This document shows positions 17,999 to 27,882 of a DNA stretch of 44,311 nucleotides, piece after piece (the first letter of the stretch is position 1; each line of letters starts with the position of its first letter). Made by a program: the position numbers and the translations under genes. The notes under the pieces are model-generated. The model was not told where the DNA came from. It was given only the letters and a program-made list of their open reading frames with translations, and made no database searches. This DNA comes from Planctomycetota bacterium (GTDB lineage Bacteria > Planctomycetota > Planctomycetia > Isosphaerales > Isosphaeraceae). The DNA lies in assembly GCA_028291545.1 (NCBI GenBank), contig JAQGHR010000094.1:1-44311 (forward strand). Reading direction: 5' to 3'.

Positions 17999-20900
17999 CT
18001 ACTTGCGAGACTTAAGGAAGGCCAGAAGGTCGGCTAGTTCTTGCTTGGTGACCTGCTGGTCCAGCCCCGAAGGCATGACTGAAACGGTTCCGGGCTTCAT
18101 CTCCTCGACATCGGCTCGGGAAATGCGAACCTCCTTGTCGGGGCCGGTCGCGAGAACAACTTCCTCGGGGGAATCCTTCCGCAAGACGCCGGAATGGACC
18201 TGCCCCTCCTTCGTGGCCACGACCATTGGTTCATAACTTCGGACAAAACTCGCGCTGGGAAAGACGATCGATTCCAGCAAGTCGCGATCGTTGCGAATGG
18301 CCCCGATGCGCGACAGGTCCGGGCCGACGGTGCCGCCGACATAGCCGATTGCATGGCACGACAGGCAGGCCGCTTTGGTGCCATTGAACACCGCCTGGCC
18401 CCGGCGAACATCCCCTTCGGGGATCGTCTTCGTGAGGTCATCGAGCTTGGCGCGCTGATCGGCCGCACCTCTCTCGATGAGGTCGTAGAGCGACGCGGCG
18501 GCATCCTGCACGGGCTGGCCGAACTTCGCGAATCGGGGCTTCAGCGTTTCGACTCGGAGGGATGTCAGCGCGGGGGAATCCTTCAGCGCCGCCACGAGCT
18601 TGCGACCGATTGCGTCATCGGTCGTGTGGTCGAACGCAGCGAGCAGATCGGCGGCGTCGAGCGGCCCGGCCACCCGGAGCGCATCGGCGAGATTCGTGAG
18701 TTGATCGGCGGAGAGCTTCGCCCTGGCGAGCACGCCCGCAGCGGCGAGGCGGGTCGAGACGGGCAGGTCGGGGCCAATTTGAGTGCGAAGGAAACCGAAA
18801 ATCGGACCCGAGAGCGTCCCCGCGCCACCGGGTAGGGCAACCAACGCGTCGAGCCGGAGTGCCGACGGAGCGTCGTCGCGATCGGCGACCTTGATGAGCG
18901 TGGACGCGAGTTCGCCCGCCGCATCGTTCGCGGACGGCATGGCGCGGGCCGCCGCGATGGCCGCCGTGGCGATCTCGGGATCATTCGAGCGCAGCGCGAG
19001 CATCAGTCCGTCGCGCCACTCCCCGGGCAGGGCTCGCAATCCCGATTTTTCGATCGATCGCACGGCCATGAGTCGCAGGTCGCGCGGTGTGTTGTTCGAT
19101 CGGAGGGCGTTGCCGAGGAGTCCGCGGACCCTGGCCGAGTTTGAGAACCGGGCGAGCTGGCGCCCGAGCACCTTGAACTCGCCCTCCGAAATGGGATTCT
19201 TCGCGAGTCTTGAGGCAAGGTCGACAGCCACGTCGTCGGAGTATTCCGGGTGCCTCTCAACGATCCACTCGGCGACTTCACGCGATCGCTCGTCGTTGCC
19301 GCCGAGCGCGCGGAGGATCGCGTCGATGGGGACACGATGACCCGCCTGGTCCAGCGCGACCATTGGGGCGAAGCCTCTAGCTTGCGGTTTCAGGGAGAGT
19401 GTAAACACCTGCTGTTCCGGGATGTCGATGTCGATCATGGCCCGGATGACCGAATGTTCAATCATCGTATCTCCCGGGTATTGCGCGAGGATCGCCACCA
19501 ATGGACCCGAGGCTTCCCGGACGCGAAGCCGGCCCGCGACCTCCACGGCCTTTCTCGCCGTCAGGGGTCGGTGATGTTGCGAGACCGTCATGAGAGATGA
19601 CTTGATCTCCCGCCGATCGGATTCGTCGAGTGGGAGGGGAGATCGATCGATGGCGTGCCAGGCGGCCAGACGAACGGTGAGATCTTCGTCCATGAGCATG
19701 GCCAGCGCCAGGTCTCTCGCCGTCTTCCCTTTCATCCTCGTCAACGCCCAGGTCGCACTACGGCGCATCTCCGCCGAGCGCTCACGGTCGATCGCCTTCC
19801 ACAAGAATTCTGCCGCTTCCTCACCCCCCGTCGCGATCGCGTCGATCGCTCGACGCCTGACGAACGGCCGGGGGTCGTCAAGCCGGTCAACTTGAAAACC
19901 AAGGGTTGATTTCGCCCAATCGATCTTCGCGCCCCGCGGATCGTCGAAGGTCTCCGCGTTCATCCGCTTCACCCGATAAATCCCCCCCAGCACGTCCGGC
20001 TTGCCGATCTGAGAGGTCGGGCAGCAGAGCTTGTACCAGCCACCCGTATCCAACACCAAGATCGACCCATCGGCGTCTTCGAGCACGTCGGTCGGGTGGA
20101 AGTCGTGATGATCGGCGACGGAGAGGAAGTCAGAATCGGTCGTCTTGAAGCTCGCGCCGACGGGTTCGAGGATGTGCCGGGAAACCTTGTGCATGTTGAA
20201 CTGGGCGCAGAACAGGTTGTCCTTGTAGGCGGTGCCGAAGGCGGAGGATTCGTATCGCATCAGGCCGGACGGCGCGGCTGGCCCGAGGTGGGTCATGACG
20301 GGCATCAGATCGGGTCCGGTTCGGATGTGACCGTCAAGAACATCGTGATCCTTGCCGTACACGCCGCCGTAGATGCCGTGGATGATCCCGTCGCGTTTGC
20401 CGCCTCCGGGATGCTGCAAGAACGTGGTCGTGAAGAACATCTCGCCACCAGGCGACCACGCGATCTCGACGGGATTGTCCATCCCGCCGGTGAGGACGGG
20501 CTCGATGTTCGTGCCGTCGGGCCTGGCCCGGAAGATGTGGGCGGCTCGTGTCTTGAAAGGCTTGCCGTTGGGAAGCGCATAGGTCTGCTCGGCGAAGGCC
20601 CCCTTGCACCAATAGATCCAGCCATCGGGGCCGTTGTAGGGGCCGTGCAGGTCGTTGGCGCAACCGGTCAGGGTCTTGCCTTTGAACCACTCCTCACGCT
20701 TGTCGCAGACGCCGTCGCCGTTGGTGTCCGCGAGCTTCCAAATCGAGGGCGGCGCGGCGACATAGAGCGACCCGTCGCGCCACATCGCGCCTTCCGGAAA
20801 CATCATCTTGTCGGCGAAGACGACCGATTTATCGTACTTGCCGTCGCCGTCGGTGTCCTCCAGCCGGACGATGCGGTGCGAGGGGTTCGCGAGTTGCTGT

Positions 20901-21112
20901 TGCGGGGCGTCGTTGGATCCGGACGAATCCGCCACGTATAACCTGCCGAGTTCGTCGAAGTCGGCCACAATGGGGCGATCGACGAGCGGAGGGCCGGCGA
21001 CCTTCTCGACCGTGAAGCCATCGGGGACTCGGAAAACGTGCTTGTCGATGACAACTTCGCCGGCAAGCGTCGTCGTGGCCAGGAGGAGCGGGAAAATCCA
21101 TGCGGTTTTCAT
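17999..21112 (-). CDS. Secreted PVC-type dehydrogenase / HEAT / cytochrome c protein
   Basis: A 1037-residue exported protein. The signal peptide (MKTAWIFPLLLATTTLAG) is followed by a PVC-type propeller (about 25-420; FRVPDGFTVEKVAGPPLVDRP, EDTDGDGKYDKSVVFAD, ADTNGDGVCDKREEW), in which repeated Asp-rich loops suggest calcium binding. HEAT repeats (about 425-860) and the Planctomycetes cytochrome c domain follow, with haem site C916-L-S-C919-H920 and GGTVGPDLSRIG. It ends with the typical MPSGLDQQVTKQELADLLAFLKSRK. The start ATG 21112 gives the signal peptide; the in-frame upstream extension to 21211 has no signal character and overlaps the amidohydrolase gene. It lies between the amidohydrolase and GH2 genes in the minus-strand cluster, suggesting oxidation of a GH2 product. 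Confidence 0.88.
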   Translation of the reverse strand: MKTAWIFPLLLATTTLAGEVVIDKHVFRVPDGFTVEKVAGPPLVDRPIVADFDELGRLYVADSSGSNDAPQQQLANPSHRIVRLEDTDGDGKYDKSVVFADKMMFPEGAMWRDGSLYVAAPPSIWKLADTNGDGVCDKREEWFKGKTLTGCANDLHGPYNGPDGWIYWCKGAFAEQTYALPNGKPFKTRAAHIFRARPDGTNIEPVLTGGMDNPVEIAWSPGGEMFFTTTFLQHPGGGKRDGIIHGIYGGVYGKDHDVLDGHIRTGPDLMPVMTHLGPAAPSGLMRYESSAFGTAYKDNLFCAQFNMHKVSRHILEPVGASFKTTDSDFLSVADHHDFHPTDVLEDADGSILVLDTGGWYKLCCPTSQIGKPDVLGGIYRVKRMNAETFDDPRGAKIDWAKSTLGFQVDRLDDPRPFVRRRAIDAIATGGEEAAEFLWKAIDRERSAEMRRSATWALTRMKGKTARDLALAMLMDEDLTVRLAAWHAIDRSPLPLDESDRREIKSSLMTVSQHHRPLTARKAVEVAGRLRVREASGPLVAILAQYPGDTMIEHSVIRAMIDIDIPEQQVFTLSLKPQARGFAPMVALDQAGHRVPIDAILRALGGNDERSREVAEWIVERHPEYSDDVAVDLASRLAKNPISEGEFKVLGRQLARFSNSARVRGLLGNALRSNNTPRDLRLMAVRSIEKSGLRALPGEWRDGLMLALRSNDPEIATAAIAAARAMPSANDAAGELASTLIKVADRDDAPSALRLDALVALPGGAGTLSGPIFGFLRTQIGPDLPVSTRLAAAGVLARAKLSADQLTNLADALRVAGPLDAADLLAAFDHTTDDAIGRKLVAALKDSPALTSLRVETLKPRFAKFGQPVQDAAASLYDLIERGAADQRAKLDDLTKTIPEGDVRRGQAVFNGTKAACLSCHAIGYVGGTVGPDLSRIGAIRNDRDLLESIVFPSASFVRSYEPMVVATKEGQVHSGVLRKDSPEEVVLATGPDKEVRISRADVEEMKPGTVSVMPSGLDQQVTKQELADLLAFLKSRK

Positions 21113-21143
21113 GGGGATGAATCTTCGGGTGTATGGGGAAGGG

Positions 21144-22406
21144 TCAGGCGAGTCTGCCTGCCTTGATGACTCCGCCCTGCATGACCGCGAGGAATCTCGA
21201 CCTGTCTTCAAGCAAGGAGATGTCCGCCAGCACGTCGCCGTCCACGATCAGGAGGTCAGCGAGCTTTCCGGGCTCGACCGTTCCGATCTCGTGGCCCCGT
21301 CCCATGATCTCGGCGCCGGTCTTGGTCGCACAGGTGAGCACTTCCAGGGGCGTCAAACCGACGTAGTTGACGAAGAACGTAAGCTCCTTCGCATAGTCTC
21401 CGTGCGGATTCCAGGCGAAGCCGTAATCACCTCCCATGCCCAGGCGCCCGCCCGCTTTCAGGATCATCCGGGCACTTTCCGCCCCGCCTTCGAGCGTTTC
21501 CTTGTGGCCGTCCACGACGGCCTGGGGCATGCCGAAGCCAGGTCCACGCTCGATGCTGGCAAGCTCGAAATAGAGCGCAGGGACGACGGGGACGTCTCGG
21601 GTCAACAGCAGATCTAGCGCCTCACTGTCCATGAACGTGCCATGTTCCAGGCAGTCGAACCCGGCGCGCAGGGCGTTCTTGATGCCCTGGTTGGCACGGC
21701 AGTGACCGGTGACCTTTCTGCGGAAGTTGTGGGCCTCGGAGACGACGGCGGCCATCTCTTCGAAGGTCATGCAGAGCGTGTGATGATCGGCCGAATCGGG
21801 CGCGGCGGCGTCGCCGGTGGGGTACGTCTTGATCCACTCGGCACCGTCTTTGACCAGCTTGCGAACAGCCTTCCGGCCTTCCTCGGGGCCGTTGATGAGG
21901 AGGATCAGGCCCTCCATGCCGAGCTTCATGTGCTCGGGGTTCCAATCCATCAGCCCGCCCGCTCCGCAAATCTCCCGGCCGCTGGCGGCGAGGCGAGGCC
22001 CGGGGATCAGATCCTCCTCGATCGCCTTCTTCAGCCAGACGTCGATGTTATGCAGGCTCCCACCGCTTCGAGCGGCCGTGTAGCCGCATTCCAGGGCAAG
22101 CTTGGCGTTGACGGACGCGAGGATCGTGACGAACTCAACCGGGTACTTGACATCAAGGTCGGCCAGCTCGGCGACGTTGAAGTACGTCGGATGGAAATGC
22201 GCCTCGACCAGGCCGGGCAGGATCGTCCCACCACGCGCATCCACGTGAGTCGCGTCCGATGGCACGATCGGAGCGCCCGCGGCGGCCCCGGCGTAGAGGA
22301 TTTTTCCATCCTTGAGGATGACGACCGCGTTACCGATCGGCGCCGCGCCGGTTCCGTCGATAAGTCGGCCATTCGTGATCCGGGTCACGCCCTGGGAGGT
22401 TTTCAC
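21144..22406 (-). CDS. Metal-dependent amidohydrolase
   Basis: A 420-residue enzyme of the imidazolonepropionase/prolidase-like amidohydrolase superfamily. The N-terminal beta domain (TRITNGRLIDGTG) leads into the metal site LPGLVEAHFHP, with H70 and H72. The bridging lysine is probable in AEWIKTYPTGDA; further ligands are the histidines in VTGHCRANQG and FDCLEHGTFM and the aspartate in RLGMGGDYGFAW. The C terminus is the usual GTVEPGKLADLLIVDGD. No signal peptide, so cytoplasmic. I place the start at GTG 22406 because CGAGGAT stands 6 nt upstream and homology-like sequence begins there; an earlier GTG at 22481 has no such site. First gene of the minus-strand arm, divergent from the cupredoxin fusion across 160 bp. 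Substrate unknown. Confidence 0.88.
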   Translation of the reverse strand: MKTSQGVTRITNGRLIDGTGAAPIGNAVVILKDGKILYAGAAAGAPIVPSDATHVDARGGTILPGLVEAHFHPTYFNVAELADLDVKYPVEFVTILASVNAKLALECGYTAARSGGSLHNIDVWLKKAIEEDLIPGPRLAASGREICGAGGLMDWNPEHMKLGMEGLILLINGPEEGRKAVRKLVKDGAEWIKTYPTGDAAAPDSADHHTLCMTFEEMAAVVSEAHNFRRKVTGHCRANQGIKNALRAGFDCLEHGTFMDSEALDLLLTRDVPVVPALYFELASIERGPGFGMPQAVVDGHKETLEGGAESARMILKAGGRLGMGGDYGFAWNPHGDYAKELTFFVNYVGLTPLEVLTCATKTGAEIMGRGHEIGTVEPGKLADLLIVDGDVLADISLLEDRSRFLAVMQGGVIKAGRLA

Positions 22407-22412
22407 GGTTTT

Positions 22413-22419
22413 ATCCTCG
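22413..22419 (-). promoter_or_regulatory. Ribosome binding site deciding the amidohydrolase start
   Basis: On the minus strand CGAGGAT lies 6 nt before GTG 22406. No comparable site precedes the longer alternative start at 22481. Confidence 0.55.
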
Positions 22420-22566
22420 TAGGTAGTTGCGGGACCGGGTCCGTTGACAGGCGGCCCGGTGCCCCGTACCTTGAAAAACACTTCATGATGATAGCCGGGA
22501 CTCTAGGGCTGCGCGCGACGGTCGTCAAGCGGGGCGTGCCCGGCGGACGAGGCCCGGAGCGATCGC

Positions 22567-25500
22567 ATGGTCAGGTTGAACCGATTTTTCCAGGCAGGCA
22601 CACTCGGGCTATTCGCGCTCGGTGTTGCCCTGGGTTCGTCGCTTGCGCGGGGTCAGGCGCCGCCTACCCCCAAGGAAACCCCGGCCGAGGCGACCAAGCG
22701 ACTCTTCTCGCGAGATAATCTCATCGCCTGGTGCATCGTCCCGTTTGACTCCAAGAAACGGGCACCCGAAGAGCGGGCGGCGATGCTCGAAAAGCTGGGT
22801 TTCAAGCACTTCGCCTATGATTGGCGGGGCGAGCATATCCCCACATTCGACGCGGAAGTGGACTCGCTCAAGAAACATGGGGTGGGCCTCGACGCCTGGT
22901 GGGTCGCTCCCGGCGAATTGAATCGTGAGTCGAAGATCATCCTGGACGTGCTCAAGCGCCACAAGGTCAAGGCCCAGCTCTGGGTCTTGCTCGACTTCGG
23001 CGGCGACAAAGTCAAAGCCGACGAGCAAGCCCGCCGGGTGAAGTCTGCTGCCGACAAACTCGAACCGCTGTCGAAGGAGGCGGACGCCATCGGCTGCTCA
23101 CTGGCCCTCTACAACCACGGTGGATGGTTCGGTGAGCCGGAGAACCAGATCGAGATCGTCGAGCTGCTCAAGTCCCGAGGCGTCGCGAACGTCGGGATGG
23201 TGTACAACCTTCATCATGGCCATGACCACCTCGATCGATTCCCCGCCCTCCTGGCGAAGATGAAGCCGTATCTGGTCTGCCTGAACCTCAACGGCATGAT
23301 CCCGAACGGCGAGAAGCTGGGAAAGAAGATCCTGCCACTCGGTCAAGGCACACTGGACCTTGGCCTGCTGAAGATTATTCGGGATAGCGGTTACCGCGGT
23401 CCGATCGGGATTCTGGGTCACACGCAGGACGACGCGGAGGAGCGTCTGAAAGATAATCTCGACGGGCTCGACTGGCTTGTCCCCCAGCTAGACGGCGCGA
23501 CACCTGGCCCGAAGCCGAAGCCTCGGACCATGGCGGCGCTGGAGCCCGACCCGCAGGCTCTGGCGGTCGATGCGCTGCTCGCGGCGGCCAGGGCCGCGGG
23601 CAATTCGGCTCGCGGGGCCGAAGTCTTCGCATCGACGAAATTCGGCTGCCTCACCTGCCACAAGGTCGGCGCCCAAGGCGGCGCCGTCGGCCCGGAACTC
23701 TCGGCGGCAGGGAATTGCATGACGGCCGAGCACATCGCCGAGTCCGTGCTCTTTCCCGCCAAGATGATCCGTGAAGGGTACGCGGCGACCATTGTCTCAA
23801 CTCACGAAGGCAAGGTCGTCCAGGGTTACAAGCAATCGGAGACCGCCAAGGAGCTGGTGCTCCGCGACGCGGCGACGGGGAACGCAGTCAATATCCTCAA
23901 GACCGCGATCGACGAACGGAAAGAGCAAGGCACGCTCATGCCCGAGGGCCTCAGCTCGGCGATGACCGACGCCGAGCGTCGCGACCTGATTCGCTTCCTG
24001 ATCGATCTGGGTCGAGATGAGAACCTGAGTGCGGATGCCCTGCTCCGCCATGCCCACGAGCCCGCCAAATTTTCCTTTGAACGCGACCCATTACATCCGG
24101 AACTCTGGCCGAACTGGCAACATCGAGTCAATCGCAACCGTTTGTACGACTACTATGCAAAAGAGGCGGAATACTTTCGAACTCAGCCGAATCTCCCATC
24201 GCTGTTGCCGGCCTTCCCCGGTCTGGACGGCGGCAAGGACGGTCATTGGGGCAACCAGAACGAGACCGTGTGGACCGATGGTCGATGGAATGAGGCCGAC
24301 CTCGGCAGCCTGTTGAGTGGGGTCTTTCGTGGGAATGGCGTGACCGTCAACAAGGGCGTTTGCGTCCGGTTGGGCGACCGCGGCGAGATGGCGGCCTGTT
24401 TCAATCCGGAGACCCTTTGTTACGAGGCCGTCTGGCAGGGCGGATTCGTCAGGTTCTCGTCCACGCGTCACGGGTTCATGGACGGGCTCCTGATGGCCGG
24501 GACGGCGTTGCCCCGTCCCGAAGGATCGAAGCCGGACAAGCCCTTCCGCTATCACGGCTACTTTCGCCACGGGTCACGCATCGTCTTTTCCTACCGCATC
24601 GGCGATGTCGAGATTCTCGATGCGCCCTGGGTCGAAGGGGGCAAGTTCACGAGAGTGGTGGGTCCCGCGAAGGATCATCCTCTCGCTTCGCTCACGAAGG
24701 GTGGCCCGGCTCGATGGCCGCAGATCCTCGAGACGAAGGGGGAACTCGGCGGGGCACGCCCTTATGCTGTTGATACGATCGCGGTGCCGTTCGAGAATCC
24801 GTGGAAGGCCCCGATGTTTTTCGGCGATCATGCGTTTCTCGCCGATGGCTCCGCGCTCCTGACAACGATGCAAGGCGATGTCTGGCGGGTTTCCGGGCTC
24901 GACGACTCGCTGAACCACGTGAAATGGAAGCGATTCGCGACCGGCCTTCATCATGCGCTCGGAATCGTCGTCGCCGATGGAGCGATCTATGTCCTCGGTC
25001 GCGATCAGATCACGCGACTGCACGATCTGGACGGCAATGGCGAGGCCGATTTTCATGAGTGTGTGAGCAACGCGTTCACAACCTCGCAAGCCGGCCACGA
25101 CTTCATTTGCGGGCTGCAACGCGACTCCGCGGGCAACTTCTACGCCTCCTCGGGACCCCAGGGACTCATCAAGATCCACCCCGACGGGAAAACCGTGGAC
25201 GTGGTCGCAACCGGCTTCCGCAACCCGGACGGCGTCGGACTTTCGCCTGACGGCGTGCTCACCGTGCCTTGTTCCGAGGGCGAATGGACGCCAACCTCGA
25301 TGATCTGCGAGATCCGGCCTGGCGGATTTTACGGATACACCGGGCCGAAGAATGGCAATGTGCCGGATCTGCCGATGGTGTATCTCCCTCGCGGACTCGA
25401 CAATTCGAGCGGCAGCCAGGTGACCGTGCCCGATGACCGGTGGGGACCTTTCAAAGGCCAGATGATTCACACGTCGTTCGGCGCCGGCACTCACTTCCTT

Positions 25501-26535
25501 GTTCTTCGCGAGCAAGTGGACGGACAGCCTCAGGGTGCGGTCGTTCCCTTGCCGGGCGACTTTCTCTCGGGCGTTCATCGCGGTAGGTTCAGCCCGAAGG
25601 ACGGGCAGCTTTACGTGTCCGGCATGAGCGGATGGGGTTCGTACACAAGGGACGATGGCTGCTTCCAGCGCGTTCGATACACGGGCGATCCGGTGCAACT
25701 TCCGGTCGCGTTCCACGCCCACGAGAACGGCGTCCTCGTGTCGTTCAGCGCCGCCGTCGATCGCTCCGTCGCCGAGCAGATCAAGAACCAATTTGTCCAG
25801 GTCTGGAATTACCGTTATGGTTCGGCCTACGGCTCCCCCGAACTTTCGACGACCCATCCAGGGACTGCCGGTCATGATCCCTTGACGATTCGTTCGATTC
25901 ACGTCCTGGACGACGGGAAAACCGTGTTTCTGGAGCTTCCCGAGATTCAGCCCGTCAATCAAATCCATCTCCGCCTCCGGGTCAATACTGGCGAGCCCCG
26001 CGACGTTTTCGGCACGATTCACAAGCTGGCGGCTCCCTTTACTGGATTCGCCGGCTACCGTCCGTTGGCGACTCCGAAAGTCATTGCCGCGCATCCAATC
26101 CTCGCCGATCTCGCGAAGTCGAAGGACGTCGTGCCGAACAGGTGGCGAACCGCCATTCCGAACGCCCGGCTGATCACGATCGAAGCCGGCAAGAACCTGT
26201 CGTTCTCGCCGAGGATGCTGAATATCCGGGCGGGAGAGCCGATCAAGCTGATGTTCATGAACCCGGACGTCGTGCCCCACAACTGGGCGCTCATCAAGCC
26301 CGGCACGCTGCCAAATGTCGGCGATCTCGCCAACAAAATTATCGCCGACCCGGACGCCGCGTCGCGACATTACATTCCCAAGACGGATGATGTGCTCCTC
26401 TATGCCGATATCGTGGAGCCGGGCCGGCAGTTCAGCATCTCCTTCCACGCGCCCAAAGAAAAAGGGCGATATCCGTTCCTGTGTACATTCCCAGGTCACT
26501 GGATGATCATGAACGGGCTCCTGATCGTGGAATGA
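22567..26535 (+). CDS. Four-part secreted fusion: TIM barrel / cytochrome c / propeller / cupredoxin
   Basis: A 1322-residue exported protein. The signal peptide is about 1-29. A sugar-isomerase/AP-endonuclease-2-like TIM barrel spans about 45-310 (FKHFAYDWRGEHIPTFD, SLALYNHGGWFGEPENQIE, MVYNLHHGHDHL). The Planctomycetes cytochrome c domain has haem site C361-L-T-C364-H365 and GGAVGPELSAAGN. A DUF6797-like segment follows (NQNETVWTDGRWNEADLGS, about 560-720), then a glucose/sorbosone-dehydrogenase-like propeller (about 720-1040; HALGIVVADGAIYVLGRDQ, GFRNPDGVGLSPDG). The C terminus is an auracyanin/plastocyanin-like domain with a full type-1 copper site: H1238, C1306, H1311 and M1315. The pieces imply substrate rearrangement, oxidation, haem transfer and copper transfer in one chain, which is inference. 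First gene of a five-gene plus-strand operon. Confidence 0.88.
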   Translation: MVRLNRFFQAGTLGLFALGVALGSSLARGQAPPTPKETPAEATKRLFSRDNLIAWCIVPFDSKKRAPEERAAMLEKLGFKHFAYDWRGEHIPTFDAEVDSLKKHGVGLDAWWVAPGELNRESKIILDVLKRHKVKAQLWVLLDFGGDKVKADEQARRVKSAADKLEPLSKEADAIGCSLALYNHGGWFGEPENQIEIVELLKSRGVANVGMVYNLHHGHDHLDRFPALLAKMKPYLVCLNLNGMIPNGEKLGKKILPLGQGTLDLGLLKIIRDSGYRGPIGILGHTQDDAEERLKDNLDGLDWLVPQLDGATPGPKPKPRTMAALEPDPQALAVDALLAAARAAGNSARGAEVFASTKFGCLTCHKVGAQGGAVGPELSAAGNCMTAEHIAESVLFPAKMIREGYAATIVSTHEGKVVQGYKQSETAKELVLRDAATGNAVNILKTAIDERKEQGTLMPEGLSSAMTDAERRDLIRFLIDLGRDENLSADALLRHAHEPAKFSFERDPLHPELWPNWQHRVNRNRLYDYYAKEAEYFRTQPNLPSLLPAFPGLDGGKDGHWGNQNETVWTDGRWNEADLGSLLSGVFRGNGVTVNKGVCVRLGDRGEMAACFNPETLCYEAVWQGGFVRFSSTRHGFMDGLLMAGTALPRPEGSKPDKPFRYHGYFRHGSRIVFSYRIGDVEILDAPWVEGGKFTRVVGPAKDHPLASLTKGGPARWPQILETKGELGGARPYAVDTIAVPFENPWKAPMFFGDHAFLADGSALLTTMQGDVWRVSGLDDSLNHVKWKRFATGLHHALGIVVADGAIYVLGRDQITRLHDLDGNGEADFHECVSNAFTTSQAGHDFICGLQRDSAGNFYASSGPQGLIKIHPDGKTVDVVATGFRNPDGVGLSPDGVLTVPCSEGEWTPTSMICEIRPGGFYGYTGPKNGNVPDLPMVYLPRGLDNSSGSQVTVPDDRWGPFKGQMIHTSFGAGTHFLVLREQVDGQPQGAVVPLPGDFLSGVHRGRFSPKDGQLYVSGMSGWGSYTRDDGCFQRVRYTGDPVQLPVAFHAHENGVLVSFSAAVDRSVAEQIKNQFVQVWNYRYGSAYGSPELSTTHPGTAGHDPLTIRSIHVLDDGKTVFLELPEIQPVNQIHLRLRVNTGEPRDVFGTIHKLAAPFTGFAGYRPLATPKVIAAHPILADLAKSKDVVPNRWRTAIPNARLITIEAGKNLSFSPRMLNIRAGEPIKLMFMNPDVVPHNWALIKPGTLPNVGDLANKIIADPDAASRHYIPKTDDVLLYADIVEPGRQFSISFHAPKEKGRYPFLCTFPGHWMIMNGLLIVE

Positions 26536-26596
26536 GCGCGCCGGACAGGAACTGCGTGAGTCGACGAAACCCGCACAAATCCGGAGAGACCCATCC

Positions 26597-27850
26597 ATGT
26601 ACTCGGCGATTCGACCCACCCGCCGCTCTTTCCTTGCCGCCACGGCCGCGGTGGCCTTCCCCGCAATCATCCCTGCTCGAGTGTTTGGGGCCAACGACCG
26701 GGTGATCACCGGCCACATAGGTGTCGGAGGTCAGGGCACGAGTAACTTGAAGGCGTTCCTGAAGAACGCCGGCGCTCTGTGTGACGTGGACAGCAACCGG
26801 CTGTCGCTCGCCGCCAAGGTCGTCGCTGCCATCGGTAGCCCGTGCGATACGTTCTCGGACTACCGGAAGCTTCTCGACCGCAAGGACATCGACGCCGTCG
26901 TGATCTCCACGCCCGATCACTGGCATGCGCTCACAACGATCCATGCGTGCCAGGCCGGGAAGGATGTCTATTGCGAGAAGCCGTTGAGCCTGACCATTGC
27001 GGAAGGTCGCGCGATGGTCGAAGCGGCTCGGAAGCACAAGCGGGTGGTCCAGACCGGTTCGCAACAGCGTTCCTCGGGGGAGTTCCGCACCGCGTGCGAA
27101 CTCGTACGTTCGGGGAAAATCGGCGGGGTGAAGTCCATCCTGGTGGGTCTTCCCGCGAGCAATTTCGCCAGCCCGGCCGTGCCCGATTCCGAGCCGCCGG
27201 CCGAGCTTGATTACGATTTCTGGCTCGGCCCGGCGCCGACGCTGCCTTATAACGCGAAGCGTGTCCACTACAATTTCCGCTTCTTCTGGGACTACTCCGG
27301 CGGTCAGATGACCAACTTCGGTGCCCACCATATCGACATCGCCCAGTGGGCCTTGAATATGGACGACTCCGGCCCCATCTCCACCGAAGGCACCGCGACG
27401 TTCGATCCCAAGCACGAGTATGAGGTCACGTCCACTTGCCGCGTGACTCACACTTATGCCGACGGCGTCACGCTCGTCGTGGGCCAGTTGGAGAAGGACA
27501 TCCCGGGGGGATTGACCTTCCTTGGGACCGGAGGTTCGATTCGCGTCGATCGCGGCAAGGTGACGAGCACAATCGACGAGATCGTGAAGTCGAATCCCCC
27601 GGTGGAAGATGTGCATCTGGAGGTTAGCACGAACCATCACGCCAACTTCCTGGACTGTATCAAGACTCGCAAGCAGCCCATCGCGGACGTCTCCGTCGGC
27701 CACCGCAGCGCCACCGTCTGCCATCTCGGGAATATCGCCATACGTCTTGGACGCAAGGTTCAGTGGGACCCGAGTGCCGAGAAGTTCGTCGGCGATGAGG
27801 AGGCCAACCGAATGATTTCGCGGCCGTACAGGTCGCCCTGGGCCGTTTAG
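26597..27850 (+). CDS. Tat-exported Gfo/Idh/MocA-family oxidoreductase
   Basis: A 417-residue protein with a twin-arginine signal (TRRSFLAATAAVAF, residues 8-21), so exported folded with its cofactor. The Rossmann motif HIGVGGQGTSN (40-50) binds NAD(P). The family motif YCEKPLS carries K128, and H245 in FGAHHIDIAQW is the likely catalytic histidine. The C-terminal alpha/beta domain ends normally. Members oxidise or epimerise sugar and inositol derivatives; the planctomycete Tat-exported group is often found with cytochrome and glycosidase genes. Start ATG 26597 has GGAGAG about 8 nt upstream. It follows the fusion gene by 61 nt and precedes the small membrane gene by 32 nt, consistent with one operon. 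Confidence 0.92.
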   Translation: MYSAIRPTRRSFLAATAAVAFPAIIPARVFGANDRVITGHIGVGGQGTSNLKAFLKNAGALCDVDSNRLSLAAKVVAAIGSPCDTFSDYRKLLDRKDIDAVVISTPDHWHALTTIHACQAGKDVYCEKPLSLTIAEGRAMVEAARKHKRVVQTGSQQRSSGEFRTACELVRSGKIGGVKSILVGLPASNFASPAVPDSEPPAELDYDFWLGPAPTLPYNAKRVHYNFRFFWDYSGGQMTNFGAHHIDIAQWALNMDDSGPISTEGTATFDPKHEYEVTSTCRVTHTYADGVTLVVGQLEKDIPGGLTFLGTGGSIRVDRGKVTSTIDEIVKSNPPVEDVHLEVSTNHHANFLDCIKTRKQPIADVSVGHRSATVCHLGNIAIRLGRKVQWDPSAEKFVGDEEANRMISRPYRSPWAV

Positions 27851-27882
27851 AAGGGAATCGGAAGTTGAGGACCCCTCGGGTG

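Noticed and set aside
24574..26718. 714-residue open frame on the minus strand opposite the fusion gene
   Set aside because: It is antisense to a frame with clear domains and a complete copper site; its translation is rich in Arg, Asp and His with no family pattern, as expected for a GC-rich shadow frame.
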